Source: an uncultured Bacteroidales bacterium
Lineage (GTDB): Bacteria > Bacteroidota > Bacteroidia > Bacteroidales > Bacteroidaceae
Length of the DNA stretch: 64,000 nt
NCBI GenBank assembly: GCA_902774275.1
Contig: CACYHN010000007.1
Span: forward strand, 1 to 64,000
Reading direction: 5' to 3'
Part shown: positions 26,806 to 35,956 of the stretch, piece after piece
How the letters are laid out: each line of letters starts with the position of its first letter
How positions within the stretch are numbered: position 1 is the stretch's first letter
The notes under the pieces: generated by a model
What the model saw: only the letters and a program-made list of their open reading frames with translations
What the model was told of the DNA's origin: nothing
Databases searched by the model: none
Made by a program: the position numbers and the translations under genes

Positions 26806-28092
26806 TTATCTTATTTTCAAGGTCAATATTGTAAGCGCAGCAAGACCCAGGCTTATAATCCAGGTCCTGAGCGTTATCTTGGTCTCCAACTGTAACTTGT
26901 TGTCATTACCCTTGAACCTCACCGTACTGCCCGGATCGGCCTTAAGAACCTGTTCCATGCTTGTACGGAAATGGTCATGTATAGGGGTACGTTTCCAGAT
27001 ACGCTGATGCACGCCTTTACGCTTGCCTATCTTGTAGTAAAAACGCTGACATATAACTGACACGCTCTCTACCAGGAACACGCCGCACAATATGGGCAAA
27101 AGCAGTTCCTTATGTATGCACAGTGCAGCCACGGCTATTATTCCGCCTATGGTAAGGCTGCCCGTATCACCCATGAATATCTGTGCCGGATAGGAGTTGA
27201 ACCAGAGGAAACCCACCAAGGCACCCACAAATGTGCACAGATAGATTACCACCTCCTGGCTTCCGGGAATGTACATCAGGTCCAGGTGGCTTGCCGCAAC
27301 AACGTTACTGGATATGTAAGCCAGAATGCCAAGCGTTGCTCCAATGATTGCTGAGTTTCCCGCTGCCATACCGTCCATGCCATCATTGAGGTTGGAACCG
27401 TTTGATATAGCTGTCACAATGAACAGCGTAAGCAGTACAAAGAATATCCAACCTGCCGGATACTTGGCCTTTTCACCAAGCCAACTGAAAGCATCGGCAT
27501 AATTCAGATTATGATTCTTGAAGAACGGGATGGTGGTACGGGTGGATTTGACATCGGGAGTCTTGACTACAATCTCTGTATTATTCTCTATACGTGTCTC
27601 AACTTTCTCGTTGATGACCACCTGAGGGCTGTAACGGAGTGTAAGGCCCACAATCAGACCTAAAGCCAGCTGTCCGGCCACCTTAACCCAGCCGTTAAGT
27701 CCATCCTTGTTCTTACGGAAGGTCTTGATATAGTCATCGGCAAAACCGATGCCACCTAAAATGACTGTGGTTATGATCATCAGCCACATATAGATATTCT
27801 TAAGGTCACCTATCAGGAGGCATGGCACCAGGATTGCCACTATTATTATGACGCCTCCCATGGTAGGAACACCCTTCTTGGCTACTCCAAAGGGATCCAG
27901 CTTTACATCACGCTGAGTCTCTGATATGTTTTTCCGTTTCAGCACATCAATGAAGTGACTGCCGAACCAGCACGACACCGCAATTGACAGCACTAAGGCA
28001 ACAACTGCCCTGAATGTCACATACAGGAACAATCCACCACCCGGAATATCTATCCCGGCATTTTTTAAGTATTCAAAGAGACTGTATAGCAT
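26806..28092 (-). CDS. mraY: Phospho-N-acetylmuramoyl-pentapeptide transferase
   Basis: A 428-residue polytopic membrane enzyme that makes lipid I from UDP-MurNAc-pentapeptide and undecaprenyl phosphate. Motifs: KKGVPTMGGVIII, GFADDYIK (catalytic aspartates), NGSNLNDGMDGMAAG, GDTGSLTIGG, and HQRIWKRTPIHDHF near the C-terminus. The loop near residues 155-185 is longer than in enteric MraY (about 360 residues), as is usual for Bacteroidota. It follows murE by 31 bases. Confidence 0.96.
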   Translation of the reverse strand: MLYSLFEYLKNAGIDIPGGGLFLYVTFRAVVALVLSIAVSCWFGSHFIDVLKRKNISETQRDVKLDPFGVAKKGVPTMGGVIIIVAILVPCLLIGDLKNIYMWLMIITTVILGGIGFADDYIKTFRKNKDGLNGWVKVAGQLALGLIVGLTLRYSPQVVINEKVETRIENNTEIVVKTPDVKSTRTTIPFFKNHNLNYADAFSWLGEKAKYPAGWIFFVLLTLFIVTAISNGSNLNDGMDGMAAGNSAIIGATLGILAYISSNVVAASHLDLMYIPGSQEVVIYLCTFVGALVGFLWFNSYPAQIFMGDTGSLTIGGIIAVAALCIHKELLLPILCGVFLVESVSVICQRFYYKIGKRKGVHQRIWKRTPIHDHFRTSMEQVLKADPGSTVRFKGNDNKLQLETKITLRTWIISLGLAALTILTLKIR

Positions 28093-28123
28093 TCTTCCAA
28101 TTGAGAATTTTACGTTTCACTTA

Positions 28124-29572
28124 TCAAAAACACTCGCGGATTACTTCGTGATCGTCAAAATGGTGCTTGACGCCTTTGACGTCCTGATAATCCTCATGGC
28201 CCTTGCCTGCCACAAGTATTACATCACCGGCCTGAGCCATCATACACGCGGTACGGATAGCCTCACGGCGGTCAACAATCGTTATCACCTTCTGCATATC
28301 CTCTTTGGTAAGACCGGCCAGCATATCATTTATGATATCCTGCGGCTCCTCAAAACGGGGATTATCTGATGTAATGATAACCTTGTCACTGTACTTGACA
28401 CTCTCCTTTGCCATGAGCGGACGCTTGCCCTTGTCACGGTTGCCGCCTGCACCCACCACCGTGATTATCTGTCCTTTCTTGTCCAGCACATCAACAATGG
28501 TTGTGAGCACATTGGTAAGTGCATCAGGAGTATGGGCGTAATCTACTATTGCAGTGAAGCCCTTGGGTGAGCGTATGGCATCAAAACGTCCGTTAACAGG
28601 CACCAGCGTACTCATTACGGTAAGCACCTCCATAGGATCGCGGCCCAGGTTCACGGCTGTACCGTAAACTGCCAGTAGATTGCTTGCATTGAACTTGCCT
28701 ATAAACTTTAAGAACACCTCGCGGCCGTTTATCTCAAGCAGCATACCGTCAAAACCAGATTCTAAAAGACGGCCCTTGAAGTCACTCATGCTGCGCAATG
28801 AGTATGTGGTAACCTTTGCCTTGGTGTTCTGTGCCATTACCAGCCCGTTCTTGTCATCCAGGTTGGTAACCACAAAAGCCTCCTTGGGCAGATCATCAAA
28901 GAACTTCTTCTTGGCTTTGAGGTAGTTCTCAACCGTCTTGTGGTAATCCAGATGGTCACGGGTAAGATTTGTGAATATGCCACCTGCATATTTGAGTCCG
29001 CCTATGCGTTTCTGCACTATGGCATGTGAACTGCACTCCATGAACACGTACTTACAGCCCTCATCGGCCATACGTCCCAACAGACGGTTCAGCGTTACTG
29101 CATCGGGAGTGGTATGATCAGCAGGTATCGGCTCTCCGTCTATATAGTTGCATACGGTTGAAACCAATCCGCATTTGTAACCGAACGCCCGGAACATATT
29201 ATATAACAAGGTTGCAATGGTGGTCTTGCCGTTTGTTCCCGTCACACCCACCAGTTTGACCTTGTCGGTAGGATTACCAAAGAACCTGGTAGATACGACA
29301 CCCACAACATCCTCACAATCCGGCACCTGTATGTATGTAACGCCATCTGCAGGCTGCTCAGGCAATACCTCACAAAGCACCGAGCCAGCTCCCAGTTCTA
29401 CTGCCTTGGGTATGAACTGATGGCCGTCAACGGTAGTACCGCGCATAGCCACGAACAGACACCCTTTACCCACCTTGCGTGAATCAAGCTGGATATCAGT
29501 AACAGCCATTGCGGTATCACCGACAGTCCTGACTACCTTAAGTCCTGATACAAGTTCTCCTATTGTCACCAT
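28124..29572 (-). CDS. murE: UDP-N-acetylmuramoyl-L-alanyl-D-glutamate--2,6-diaminopimelate ligase
   Basis: A 482-residue Mur ligase that adds the third stem-peptide residue. Motifs: [55 protein letters not shown], and [13 protein letters not shown]. The C-terminal motif [11 protein letters not shown] contains the DNPR sequence of meso-diaminopimelate-specific MurE, so the wall uses meso-Dap. The longest frame starts with GTG at 29581 inside the ftsI stop; ATG at 29572, 5 bases after that stop, is preferred. Confidence 0.95.
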   Translation of the reverse strand: MVTIGELVSGLKVVRTVGDTAMAVTDIQLDSRKVGKGCLFVAMRGTTVDGHQFIPKAVELGAGSVLCEVLPEQPADGVTYIQVPDCEDVVGVVSTRFFGNPTDKVKLVGVTGTNGKTTIATLLYNMFRAFGYKCGLVSTVCNYIDGEPIPADHTTPDAVTLNRLLGRMADEGCKYVFMECSSHAIVQKRIGGLKYAGGIFTNLTRDHLDYHKTVENYLKAKKKFFDDLPKEAFVVTNLDDKNGLVMAQNTKAKVTTYSLRSMSDFKGRLLESGFDGMLLEINGREVFLKFIGKFNASNLLAVYGTAVNLGRDPMEVLTVMSTLVPVNGRFDAIRSPKGFTAIVDYAHTPDALTNVLTTIVDVLDKKGQIITVVGAGGNRDKGKRPLMAKESVKYSDKVIITSDNPRFEEPQDIINDMLAGLTKEDMQKVITIVDRREAIRTACMMAQAGDVILVAGKGHEDYQDVKGVKHHFDDHEVIRECF

Positions 29573-29577
29573 ATATC

Positions 29578-31767
29578 TCACATTGATAATGTCAATTGTA
29601 TTCTGTCACCCCTGCGGTAACGGGTATTTTTCTGCAGGCTCTGGCTCTTTACCTTGCCCACTCCGCTGATGTTAACCCTCATTCCCATCTTCTCCAACAG
29701 ATAGAGTGCATCCGATGCTCCCATGCCACGCACATCAGGAACCAGCCCCTCAGCGTACTCCACATGCTTCATCACATAACGTCCCGAATCCGAGCTTACA
29801 CTCCCCCATACCGTATCTGCCACGGCACGGTCAATGCGGCTCATCAGATTCTTCTTGCCAAGCCCCTTGAGCACGGTACCCGCCTTGGCCAGATCACCCG
29901 GCAAGACTTTTGGTATGAACTGACGGGTTGAGTCAAAGGCCTCCTTCACATCCCTGATGTTACGGCTTGCCATTACCTTCTCTGATATCTCATGAAACAC
30001 CGGAGCCGCCCAGGTGGCACCACCGGCAGCACCGCCATCGGTACGTATGGAGACTATGCATGAGTACTGCGGATTATCGGCCGGGAAGTATCCGCAGAAC
30101 GATACCATATGAGTCTGTCTCCCGCTCTTATAACCCCCTGCGCCCTGTGAGAGCTGTGCCGTTCCGGTCTTTCCGGCCACAGGAAAATATTTGGAACTTG
30201 CATTCTTTCCTGTGCCGTTCTGAACCACGTTTTCAAGCAGGAACCTCACTTTTTCAAGCGTCTCATCCTTACACATGTGCCGTTTCACTACCTCAACCGG
30301 GAATTCCTGTACTACCTCACCTTCACGGGTTACTTCCGTAACCAGACGTGGAGCCACCATACACCCTCCGTTAGCCACACCATTGTAGAAAGCAAGAGTG
30401 TTTATAACAGGCAACTGGGTATTATATCCTATTGACATCCAGGGCAGACGGGTAGCATCCCAATAACCGTCACGCTTTATCACCGGAGCAGCAGTTCCTG
30501 TAAGCTGAAGGTCAAAATGGGTATTGATGCCCGTACGGCATATTCCATCCACAAAAGCCTGCGGATTATCCTTGTACGCTGCATTTATCAGTTTGGATGT
30601 TCCTATGTTACATGAATTCTGGATAATTCCTACCACAGTAAGCCATCCGTAATTCTTGCTTGCATCCGTCATCCGGGCGCCTCCAAAGCCAGTATATAAG
30701 CCATGCTCACAGTAAACACTGTCTGTAAGTGAAATCTTGCCGTCATCAAGAGCCACCATCATGGATACGGGCTTGAACGTGGAACCCGGCTCAAACAACT
30801 CCTTTACGGCATTGTTCTGTATCTCGCTGAACTGGCCTGATTCCGTCTTGGTAAGACTGGCAATAGCCTTTATATCACCAGTGGGTACTTCCATAAGCAC
30901 CACTATGCCCGATGCTGCGTTCCTGAATTCAAGCTGCTTACGCAAAGCCACCTCAGCAATGTCCTGCATATCCACATTGATGGTTGTGTGTATGTCACAA
31001 CCGTCTATCTGCGGGATATCGGCAATCATACGGGTTACATTCTGTACCTTCTCCTGATGACCGCGCCCGGGAACACCACGCAGGAGAGAATCAAATGACA
31101 GCTCCAGACCGTTTCTGGCTGAATCCTTGGCCTCAAACATACTCCCGATAGTTCTTGCTGCAAGAGCTCCAAACGGCTTCTGGCGTGAGATCTTGGACTC
31201 GGCACTGAAGAACCATCCCTCATACTTGGGCTTGAGCCATACGGTCTTGGCCAATGACTTATACTGATTGTATGTTATGGGATAAGAGTTGCGTGAGCCA
31301 CCAGGCAAAAGCATCCATGAATGGGATTTGGAGGCATGTCCCTTCTCATAATGAGTGGCAAATTCCTGCACTGAATACTGCGGGAATATCTCATGCATCT
31401 GGTGCGCGAACTCTGCCAGATGTCTTGAGTAGAGTGTATCCTTGCGCTCCTGATCCTTCTTGCCACGAACCTCATCCTTCTCGGCAGTACGGAAATCCAG
31501 GAACACACGGTACTGTTTCATACTGCTTGCCAGCAGCAACCCCTCATCACTCAGGATATTACCGCGACGCGGCTCAATCACCCTGTTCACGGGAGTCATG
31601 TTCTTGGACACATCGTTCCAGTACTGTCTCTCCCCAAACATGACAAAAGCCATCTTCACTATGATGAATATGCCCCACACCAACATGAGCAGGAACAGAG
31701 AGAGGTATTTACGTGACACCCTCTTCTTCTCCTGTGAACGAGTCTCCTTATCTTTCATCTCTCTCAT
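29578..31767 (-). CDS. ftsI: Class B penicillin-binding protein (FtsI/PBP3 family) with C-terminal PASTA domain
   Basis: A 729-residue septal transpeptidase. One N-terminal transmembrane segment ([21 protein letters not shown]), a dimerisation domain, then a transpeptidase domain with the catalytic triad motifs: [14 protein letters not shown] (SxxK), a SCN-like NSCNIGTSK (SxN), and [10 protein letters not shown] (KTG). The last ~65 residues ([20 protein letters not shown]...) form one PASTA domain. It crosslinks septal peptidoglycan with FtsW. The start overlaps the ftsL stop by 4 bases. Confidence 0.95.
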   Translation of the reverse strand: MREMKDKETRSQEKKRVSRKYLSLFLLMLVWGIFIIVKMAFVMFGERQYWNDVSKNMTPVNRVIEPRRGNILSDEGLLLASSMKQYRVFLDFRTAEKDEVRGKKDQERKDTLYSRHLAEFAHQMHEIFPQYSVQEFATHYEKGHASKSHSWMLLPGGSRNSYPITYNQYKSLAKTVWLKPKYEGWFFSAESKISRQKPFGALAARTIGSMFEAKDSARNGLELSFDSLLRGVPGRGHQEKVQNVTRMIADIPQIDGCDIHTTINVDMQDIAEVALRKQLEFRNAASGIVVLMEVPTGDIKAIASLTKTESGQFSEIQNNAVKELFEPGSTFKPVSMMVALDDGKISLTDSVYCEHGLYTGFGGARMTDASKNYGWLTVVGIIQNSCNIGTSKLINAAYKDNPQAFVDGICRTGINTHFDLQLTGTAAPVIKRDGYWDATRLPWMSIGYNTQLPVINTLAFYNGVANGGCMVAPRLVTEVTREGEVVQEFPVEVVKRHMCKDETLEKVRFLLENVVQNGTGKNASSKYFPVAGKTGTAQLSQGAGGYKSGRQTHMVSFCGYFPADNPQYSCIVSIRTDGGAAGGATWAAPVFHEISEKVMASRNIRDVKEAFDSTRQFIPKVLPGDLAKAGTVLKGLGKKNLMSRIDRAVADTVWGSVSSDSGRYVMKHVEYAEGLVPDVRGMGASDALYLLEKMGMRVNISGVGKVKSQSLQKNTRYRRGDRIQLTLSM

Positions 31768-32087
31768 TTGGGCAGACGGTACGGCGGTTCTGTTATAGGT
31801 TGCAATCCTGAGCCATTTCTGGCTGCTGCTTTCTCCACATATGAAGGTTTGCTCTTGGCCGATACATCACTCGTGGTGTTCAGAGTCTGATATTCCATAT
31901 CCACCAGCTCACGTCTCAACCTCTCAGCATACGCCTGGTCACGCTGATATGCATACCTGTTTCCGATGTAAAAGATGATGCAAACCAGCACCTCCAGCAG
32001 CAACCAGATATTACGGTTGATGAAATCAGGTACGGACTGCATCAATCCTTTTTTCCTTACGGTCTTATCAGCGTTATTATCCTCCAT
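31764..32087 (-). CDS. ftsL: FtsL-like division protein
   Basis: A 107-residue bitopic protein with a short cytoplasmic part, one transmembrane helix (IWLLLEVLVCIIFYIGNRYAY), and a short periplasmic coiled-coil (DQAYAERLRRELVDMEYQTLN). Sequence conservation of FtsL is low; the assignment rests on size, topology and position between rsmH and ftsI. The longer frame to 32105 uses TTG and overlaps rsmH; ATG at 32087 lies 1 base after the rsmH stop. Confidence 0.8.
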   Translation of the reverse strand: MEDNNADKTVRKKGLMQSVPDFINRNIWLLLEVLVCIIFYIGNRYAYQRDQAYAERLRRELVDMEYQTLNTTSDVSAKSKPSYVEKAAARNGSGLQPITEPPYRLPK

Positions 32088-32088
32088 A

Positions 32089-32997
32089 TCACACCTTCTC
32101 GGCAATTCTCAGTTTTGCACTACGGGAGCGAGGATTGGCAGCCTGCTCTGCAGCATCGGGAACAACAGGTTTCCCGATAACCTTAAACGGCACCTCACGG
32201 TTTCCGTAGAAATCAGTCTTTATCTCGCCCTCTATGTTTCCGCTCTTCATCAGGTTCTTGACCATGCGGTCCTCAATGGAATGATATGTTATCACCACTA
32301 AACGGCCACCCTTGTCAAGCAATCCCACAGCACCTGTCAGCATCTCACGCAGGGCATCAACCTCATGGTTCACCTCCATACGCAGCGCCTGGAACAGTTT
32401 TGCGGTATCCTTTTTTTCACGTTCACGACCTATTACGGGACGTATGGCATCCAGCAACTGGGTCACTGTCTCCAAGCGACCGTTCTTACGTGCCTTGCCT
32501 ATAGCCTGTGCTATCTGACGTCCGTTCTGCAACTCTCCATACAGCCAGAACAACTGCGCCAAACGTTCCTCAGGATATTCATTAAGTATATCCGATGCCT
32601 TTACCCCCTCCTTCTGGTTCATGCGCATATCAATAGGCCCATCAAAACGGAATGAGAATCCGCGGGTGCTGTCATCAAAATGATGCCATGATACCCCCAG
32701 GTCAGCCAGTATGCCATTCACCTTTTCATGCCCATACCAGCGCATGAAATTGCTCATATAGCGGAAATTGGAATAAACAAACGTAAACCGGTCATCCTTG
32801 ATTATGTTATTCATGGCATCGGCATCCTGATCAAAACCGTACAGATGACCTTTGTTACTGAGTAGAGACACTATTTCGCGTGAATGGCCACCACCACCGA
32901 AGGTGGCATCCACATAGACCCCGTCAGGGTCCACCACAAGCCCTTCTACGCTTTGTTTGAGAAGGACCGGCACATGATATGTCCCGATTGTGTCCAC
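32089..32997 (-). CDS. rsmH: 16S rRNA (cytosine(1402)-N(4))-methyltransferase
   Basis: A 302-residue methyltransferase (former MraW) that methylates C1402 in the ribosomal P site. Motifs: HVPVLLKQSVEGL, the SAM-binding VDATFGGGGHSREIV, GFDQDADAM, GILADLGVSWHHFD, FSFRFDGPIDMRM, and VITYHSIEDRMVKN. The C-terminus ends NPRSRSAKLRIAEKV, as is typical. The start codon is GTG (32997). It lies between mraZ and ftsL. Confidence 0.96.
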   Translation of the reverse strand: MDTIGTYHVPVLLKQSVEGLVVDPDGVYVDATFGGGGHSREIVSLLSNKGHLYGFDQDADAMNNIIKDDRFTFVYSNFRYMSNFMRWYGHEKVNGILADLGVSWHHFDDSTRGFSFRFDGPIDMRMNQKEGVKASDILNEYPEERLAQLFWLYGELQNGRQIAQAIGKARKNGRLETVTQLLDAIRPVIGREREKKDTAKLFQALRMEVNHEVDALREMLTGAVGLLDKGGRLVVITYHSIEDRMVKNLMKSGNIEGEIKTDFYGNREVPFKVIGKPVVPDAAEQAANPRSRSAKLRIAEKV

Positions 32998-33022
32998 TTA
33001 CCTGTTATGTATGTTGCATGTA

Positions 33023-33478
33023 TCACTCAGTCATGAATTTTTTCAGACTATCGGCAAACTCGCTGTCTGACATGAACGGCTGCCTGCCTGTACCTGCGGC
33101 TATATCAGGAGCCCATATCTCTATGGTCTGCTCCATACCCACAAACAGCGCATCCTGCTTAATGCCCACCTTGTCAAGCAACGCCTGTGGCAGCAGCATA
33201 CGGCCATTGCTGTCCAGCTGCACCTCCTGAGCCTCTGACACCAGTTTGCGATATACCATCTGCTGGTTTCCGTCAAAACGGTTCAACTTGGCACGCACTC
33301 CGGCTATCTCCTCCTGCCACTGCTGTGCAGGATATACCACAAGACAGTTCTCAAAGTAATCCTTGCGGACCACTAAGGTCTGGACACCGGACTGCTGCAG
33401 TATGCGGCGGAATCCGGCCGGCATGAATGCCCTGTTCTTGGCATCCAGACGCACTGGGAACTGACCTATGAAACTCAT
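33023..33478 (-). CDS. mraZ: Division/cell wall cluster transcriptional repressor MraZ
   Basis: A 151-residue AbrB-fold protein with two repeats of the MraZ domain: FIGQFPVRLDAKNRAFMPAG at the N-terminus and EVQLDSNGRMLLPQALLDKV near residue 80. MraZ represses its own operon by binding direct repeats upstream of mraZ. The longest frame starts at a TTG (33508) that lies inside the -7 box, so ATG at 33478 is the start. First gene of the dcw operon. Confidence 0.94.
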   Translation of the reverse strand: MSFIGQFPVRLDAKNRAFMPAGFRRILQQSGVQTLVVRKDYFENCLVVYPAQQWQEEIAGVRAKLNRFDGNQQMVYRKLVSEAQEVQLDSNGRMLLPQALLDKVGIKQDALFVGMEQTIEIWAPDIAAGTGRQPFMSDSEFADSLKKFMTE

Positions 33479-33505
33479 TCTTTGCTGATAATCGATATTC
33501 GGATT

Positions 33506-33549
33506 CAAAGTTATAACTTTTCACTCCACTTTCACCCACATTTCCCCAC
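33506..33549 (-). promoter_or_regulatory. dcw promoter with three MraZ boxes
   Basis: The minus strand has -7 box TAACTTTG (33513-33506), about 28 bases before the mraZ ATG. Just upstream are three direct repeats at exactly 10-base period: GTGGGG (33549-33544), GTGGGT (33539-33534) and GTGGAG (33529-33524), each followed by an A-rich gap. This matches the known MraZ operator of GTGGG-type repeats 10 bases apart, placed over the -33 region. Confidence 0.8.
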
Positions 33550-33664
33550 TTTTTATTTAAAAAAGTTTTTAACTACCTGTTGATAACTCAGCGGACTGAT
33601 GATTAGAATCTTAGCTGCAGATGGTTAAAGCATTACTTTTGGGAAGTTTATCAGGATGTTGATA

Positions 33665-33770
33665 AATTGAAAATTGAAAATTAATACGATTGAACCTGCG
33701 TAACACCCGCGACATTAAAAAATGACGGTCCATTCGGATCGTCATTTTTTATAATTTTCAATTTTCAATT
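33665..33770 (-). terminator. sulP terminator nested in a long inverted repeat
   Basis: The inner hairpin (33718-33751) reads on the minus strand as a TGACGATCC / GGACCGTCA-type stem (one bulge) with A-tract before and T6 after, a good intrinsic terminator for sulP. It is enclosed by an 18-base perfect inverted repeat: AATTGAAAATTGAAAATT at 33665-33682 and its complement at 33753-33770. The stretch 33550-33664 between this and the mraZ operator shows no gene. Confidence 0.75.
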
Positions 33771-33771
33771 C

Positions 33772-35343
33772 TCAATTCTCAATTATCTCTTGAGCCCGCT
33801 TGAGCGCGATATTAATGTGGCTGCAGATATTCTCCTTACCCACAATATCATCCATCCCTGCATCCTCAATAACCTTCATAACCTGGGGATTCACGCCAGA
33901 CAGAACTACCTTGACACCCATCTGAGAGCACATACGGCACATATTGGAGAGGTTATGCACACCTGTTGAATCAATGAACGGAACCTTACGCATACGGATT
34001 ATACGCACCTTGGCGCGGCCACCCATATCACCCATCATCTCCTCAAACTTGTTGCCTATACCAAAGAAATAAGGACCGTTTATCTCATACACCTTAACGC
34101 CCTCAGGTATAACCAGATGCTCCAGATTACCCTGCACGTCAGTATCGGCACTGGGGTCAATCTCATCGCTCAATACTGAAACATTGGTAGTCTCAGCCAT
34201 ACGTTTCATGCAGAGCAGGCAGGCAATCAGGACACCAACTTCAATTGCAATGGTAAGGTCGAATATCACCGTGAGGAAGAATGTAACCAACAGTACTACG
34301 ATATCGGACTTGGGGTTCTTGAGTATGGCCTTGAAACTGCGCCATTCACTCATGTTATATGATACCACAACCAGAATACCGGCCAGGCAAGCCATGGGGA
34401 TGAACTTGACAAGCGGCATCAGGAAGAGGTAGATGAGAGCCAAGACAATGGCGTGCGCGATTCCGGCAATGGGAGTGCGCCCGCCGTTGTTGATGTTGGT
34501 CATGGTTCGTGCTATTGCGCCTGTGGCAGGTATTCCGCCTATCAGAGGCGATACCATATTGGCAATACCCTGTGCCACAAGTTCCTGGTTACTGTCATGA
34601 CGGTCGCCAATCACACCATCGGCCACAGCTGCCGAGAGCAATGACTCTATTGCACCCAGCATAGCAATCACCATAGCGGGCTGAGCCAGACGCGTAATGT
34701 TTTCCCAACTGATTTTGGGTACCTCGGCCTGCGGCAGTTCTGTTGATATTGAGAAACGGTCACCGATGGTCTCAACGCCCTCCACGCCTAAGCTGCGCAG
34801 TATGAGGCACACAACTGTCATAATGATGATTGCCGCAAGAGAACCAGGAAGTTTTCGACTGATCTTAGGAGTAAAAATGATTATCAGTATGCTGCCCGCA
34901 CCTATCAGCAGTGACCACCAGCTCACAGTGTCAAAATGCTGGAAATAGACAGCCCACTTATCAATGAAACCCGCCGGAACACTCTCTATCTGGAGTCCGA
35001 ACAGATCCTTTATCTGTGTTGCGAATATTGTAAGGGCAATACCGCTTGTAAAACCTACCACAATGGGATAAGGAATATACTTGATTATGGTTCCCAAATG
35101 CAGGACACCCATCAGGATCAGGAATGCTCCCGCCATAAACGTGGCAATGCAGAGCCCGCTCATGCCGTACTCCTGTATTATTCCATACACAATCACAATA
35201 AACGCTCCGGTAGGACCACCTATCTGGACCTTGCTTCCGCCAAAGAAAGAGATGATGAAACCTGCTACGATAGCAGTGAGAATACCCGCCTCAGGAGTGG
35301 CTCCCGATGCGATACCGAATGCAATGGCAAGCGGCAGAGCCAC
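33772..35343 (-). CDS. SulP family inorganic anion transporter, 5' end uncertain
   Basis: At least 523 residues: a membrane domain with VALPLAIAFGIASGATPEAG and KVQIGGPTGAFIVIVYGI, and a C-terminal STAS domain (FIDSTGVHNLSNM near residue 470). The family exchanges sulfate, bicarbonate or similar anions with protons or sodium. The first start codon in frame is the GTG at 35343, which would cut the first membrane helix. Upstream codons in the same frame clearly encode SulP sequence (KNGYDKQTLVQDLLAGVIVG) but contain no ATG, GTG or TTG. An ATG at 35440 with a -7-like TAATTTCG box upstream is in another frame; losing one A in the run at 35417-35419 would join them. A frameshift or an assembly error is likely. 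Confidence 0.85.
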   Translation of the reverse strand: MALPLAIAFGIASGATPEAGILTAIVAGFIISFFGGSKVQIGGPTGAFIVIVYGIIQEYGMSGLCIATFMAGAFLILMGVLHLGTIIKYIPYPIVVGFTSGIALTIFATQIKDLFGLQIESVPAGFIDKWAVYFQHFDTVSWWSLLIGAGSILIIIFTPKISRKLPGSLAAIIIMTVVCLILRSLGVEGVETIGDRFSISTELPQAEVPKISWENITRLAQPAMVIAMLGAIESLLSAAVADGVIGDRHDSNQELVAQGIANMVSPLIGGIPATGAIARTMTNINNGGRTPIAGIAHAIVLALIYLFLMPLVKFIPMACLAGILVVVSYNMSEWRSFKAILKNPKSDIVVLLVTFFLTVIFDLTIAIEVGVLIACLLCMKRMAETTNVSVLSDEIDPSADTDVQGNLEHLVIPEGVKVYEINGPYFFGIGNKFEEMMGDMGGRAKVRIIRMRKVPFIDSTGVHNLSNMCRMCSQMGVKVVLSGVNPQVMKVIEDAGMDDIVGKENICSHINIALKRAQEIIEN

Positions 35344-35595
35344 TATACCTACAATTACACCTGCAAGCAGGTCCTGAACAAGAGTTTGTTTGTCATAACC
35401 GTTCTTGAGAACATCATTTACGCCGACCGTTTGCCGACATTGTTAATTTAACACTTTTCGTTTTCGGCCGCGAAATTACACATTTCCAGCCCTCATTGTA
35501 ACACCTGCCCTACGCGCATTACATATAATTACCACAATTATACAATTTTAACCTCATTTGCCATATGGAGATTCCAAAAGAGCATCAGGCTAATA

Positions 35596-35625
35596 TTGCA
35601 TTTTCAGGAAAATGGTGTACCTTTG
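35596..35625 (+). promoter_or_regulatory. tRNA-Val promoter
   Basis: -33 TTG (35596-35598), a 19-base spacer, and -7 TACCTTTG (35618-35625). Transcription would start about 25 bases before the tRNA. Confidence 0.75.
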
Positions 35626-35655
35626 CCATGCTTTCAGTTCAGGAGAGCGGGATTT

Positions 35656-35730
35656 GATCCTTTAGCTCAGTTGGTTTAGAGCGCTTGCTTGACAGGCAAG
35701 AGGTCAGCAGTTCAAATCTGCTAAGGATCA
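35656..35730 (+). tRNA. tRNA-Val (GAC)
   Basis: Cloverleaf: acceptor GATCCTT / AAGGATC, D arm GCTCAGTTGGTTTAGAGC, anticodon stem CTTGC / GCAAG with loop TTGACAG (anticodon GAC), and T arm with TTCAAAT. CCA is not encoded; discriminator A. Confidence 0.93.
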
Positions 35731-35731
35731 C

Positions 35732-35763
35732 AAAAAGGAGCGGTCCATTGACCGCTCTTTTTG
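35732..35763 (+). terminator. tRNA-Val terminator
   Basis: Stem AAAAAG-GAGCGGTC / GACCGCTCTTTTT directly after the tRNA, ending in a T run. Confidence 0.85.
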
Positions 35764-35787
35764 TAATCCTTTTCCGACCTCTTTTTA

Positions 35788-35859
35788 TTTTGCTTCGCAA
35801 AAGCGCTCGCTCCTCTCGCTTGGCGGCCCTCCGGGACCGCGTAACGGCTGTGCCGTTAC
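35788..35859 (+). repeat. Hairpin-rich element, diverged relative of family 1
   Basis: Three hairpins in series: TTTTGC-TTC-GCAAAA (35788-35802), GCGGCCC-TCC-GGG(A)CCGC (35823-35840), and GTAACGGC-TGT-GCCGTTAC (35841-35859). The last two match the order seen in family-1 copies: a GGCC-type stem with a TCC loop directly followed by a GTAA...TTAC stem, preceded by a CTCC/CTC-rich stretch. The primary sequences differ. The rest of the 35764-35956 gap holds only the ATPase promoter. Confidence 0.5.
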
Positions 35860-35906
35860 CATCACTGCAAAATGTCGAATTTAATTATAGAATTTCTATA
35901 ATAGAA

Positions 35907-35938
35907 TTTGTATAATTGAAATAACAATACTATCTTTG
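35907..35938 (+). promoter_or_regulatory. Promoter of the ATPase gene
   Basis: -33 TTTG (35907-35910), a 20-base spacer, and -7 TATCTTTG (35931-35938), 18 bases before the ATG at 35957. A short AT palindrome, TATAGAATTTCTATA, lies just upstream. Confidence 0.7.
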
Positions 35939-35956
35939 CAATAAAATAAATCAGGT

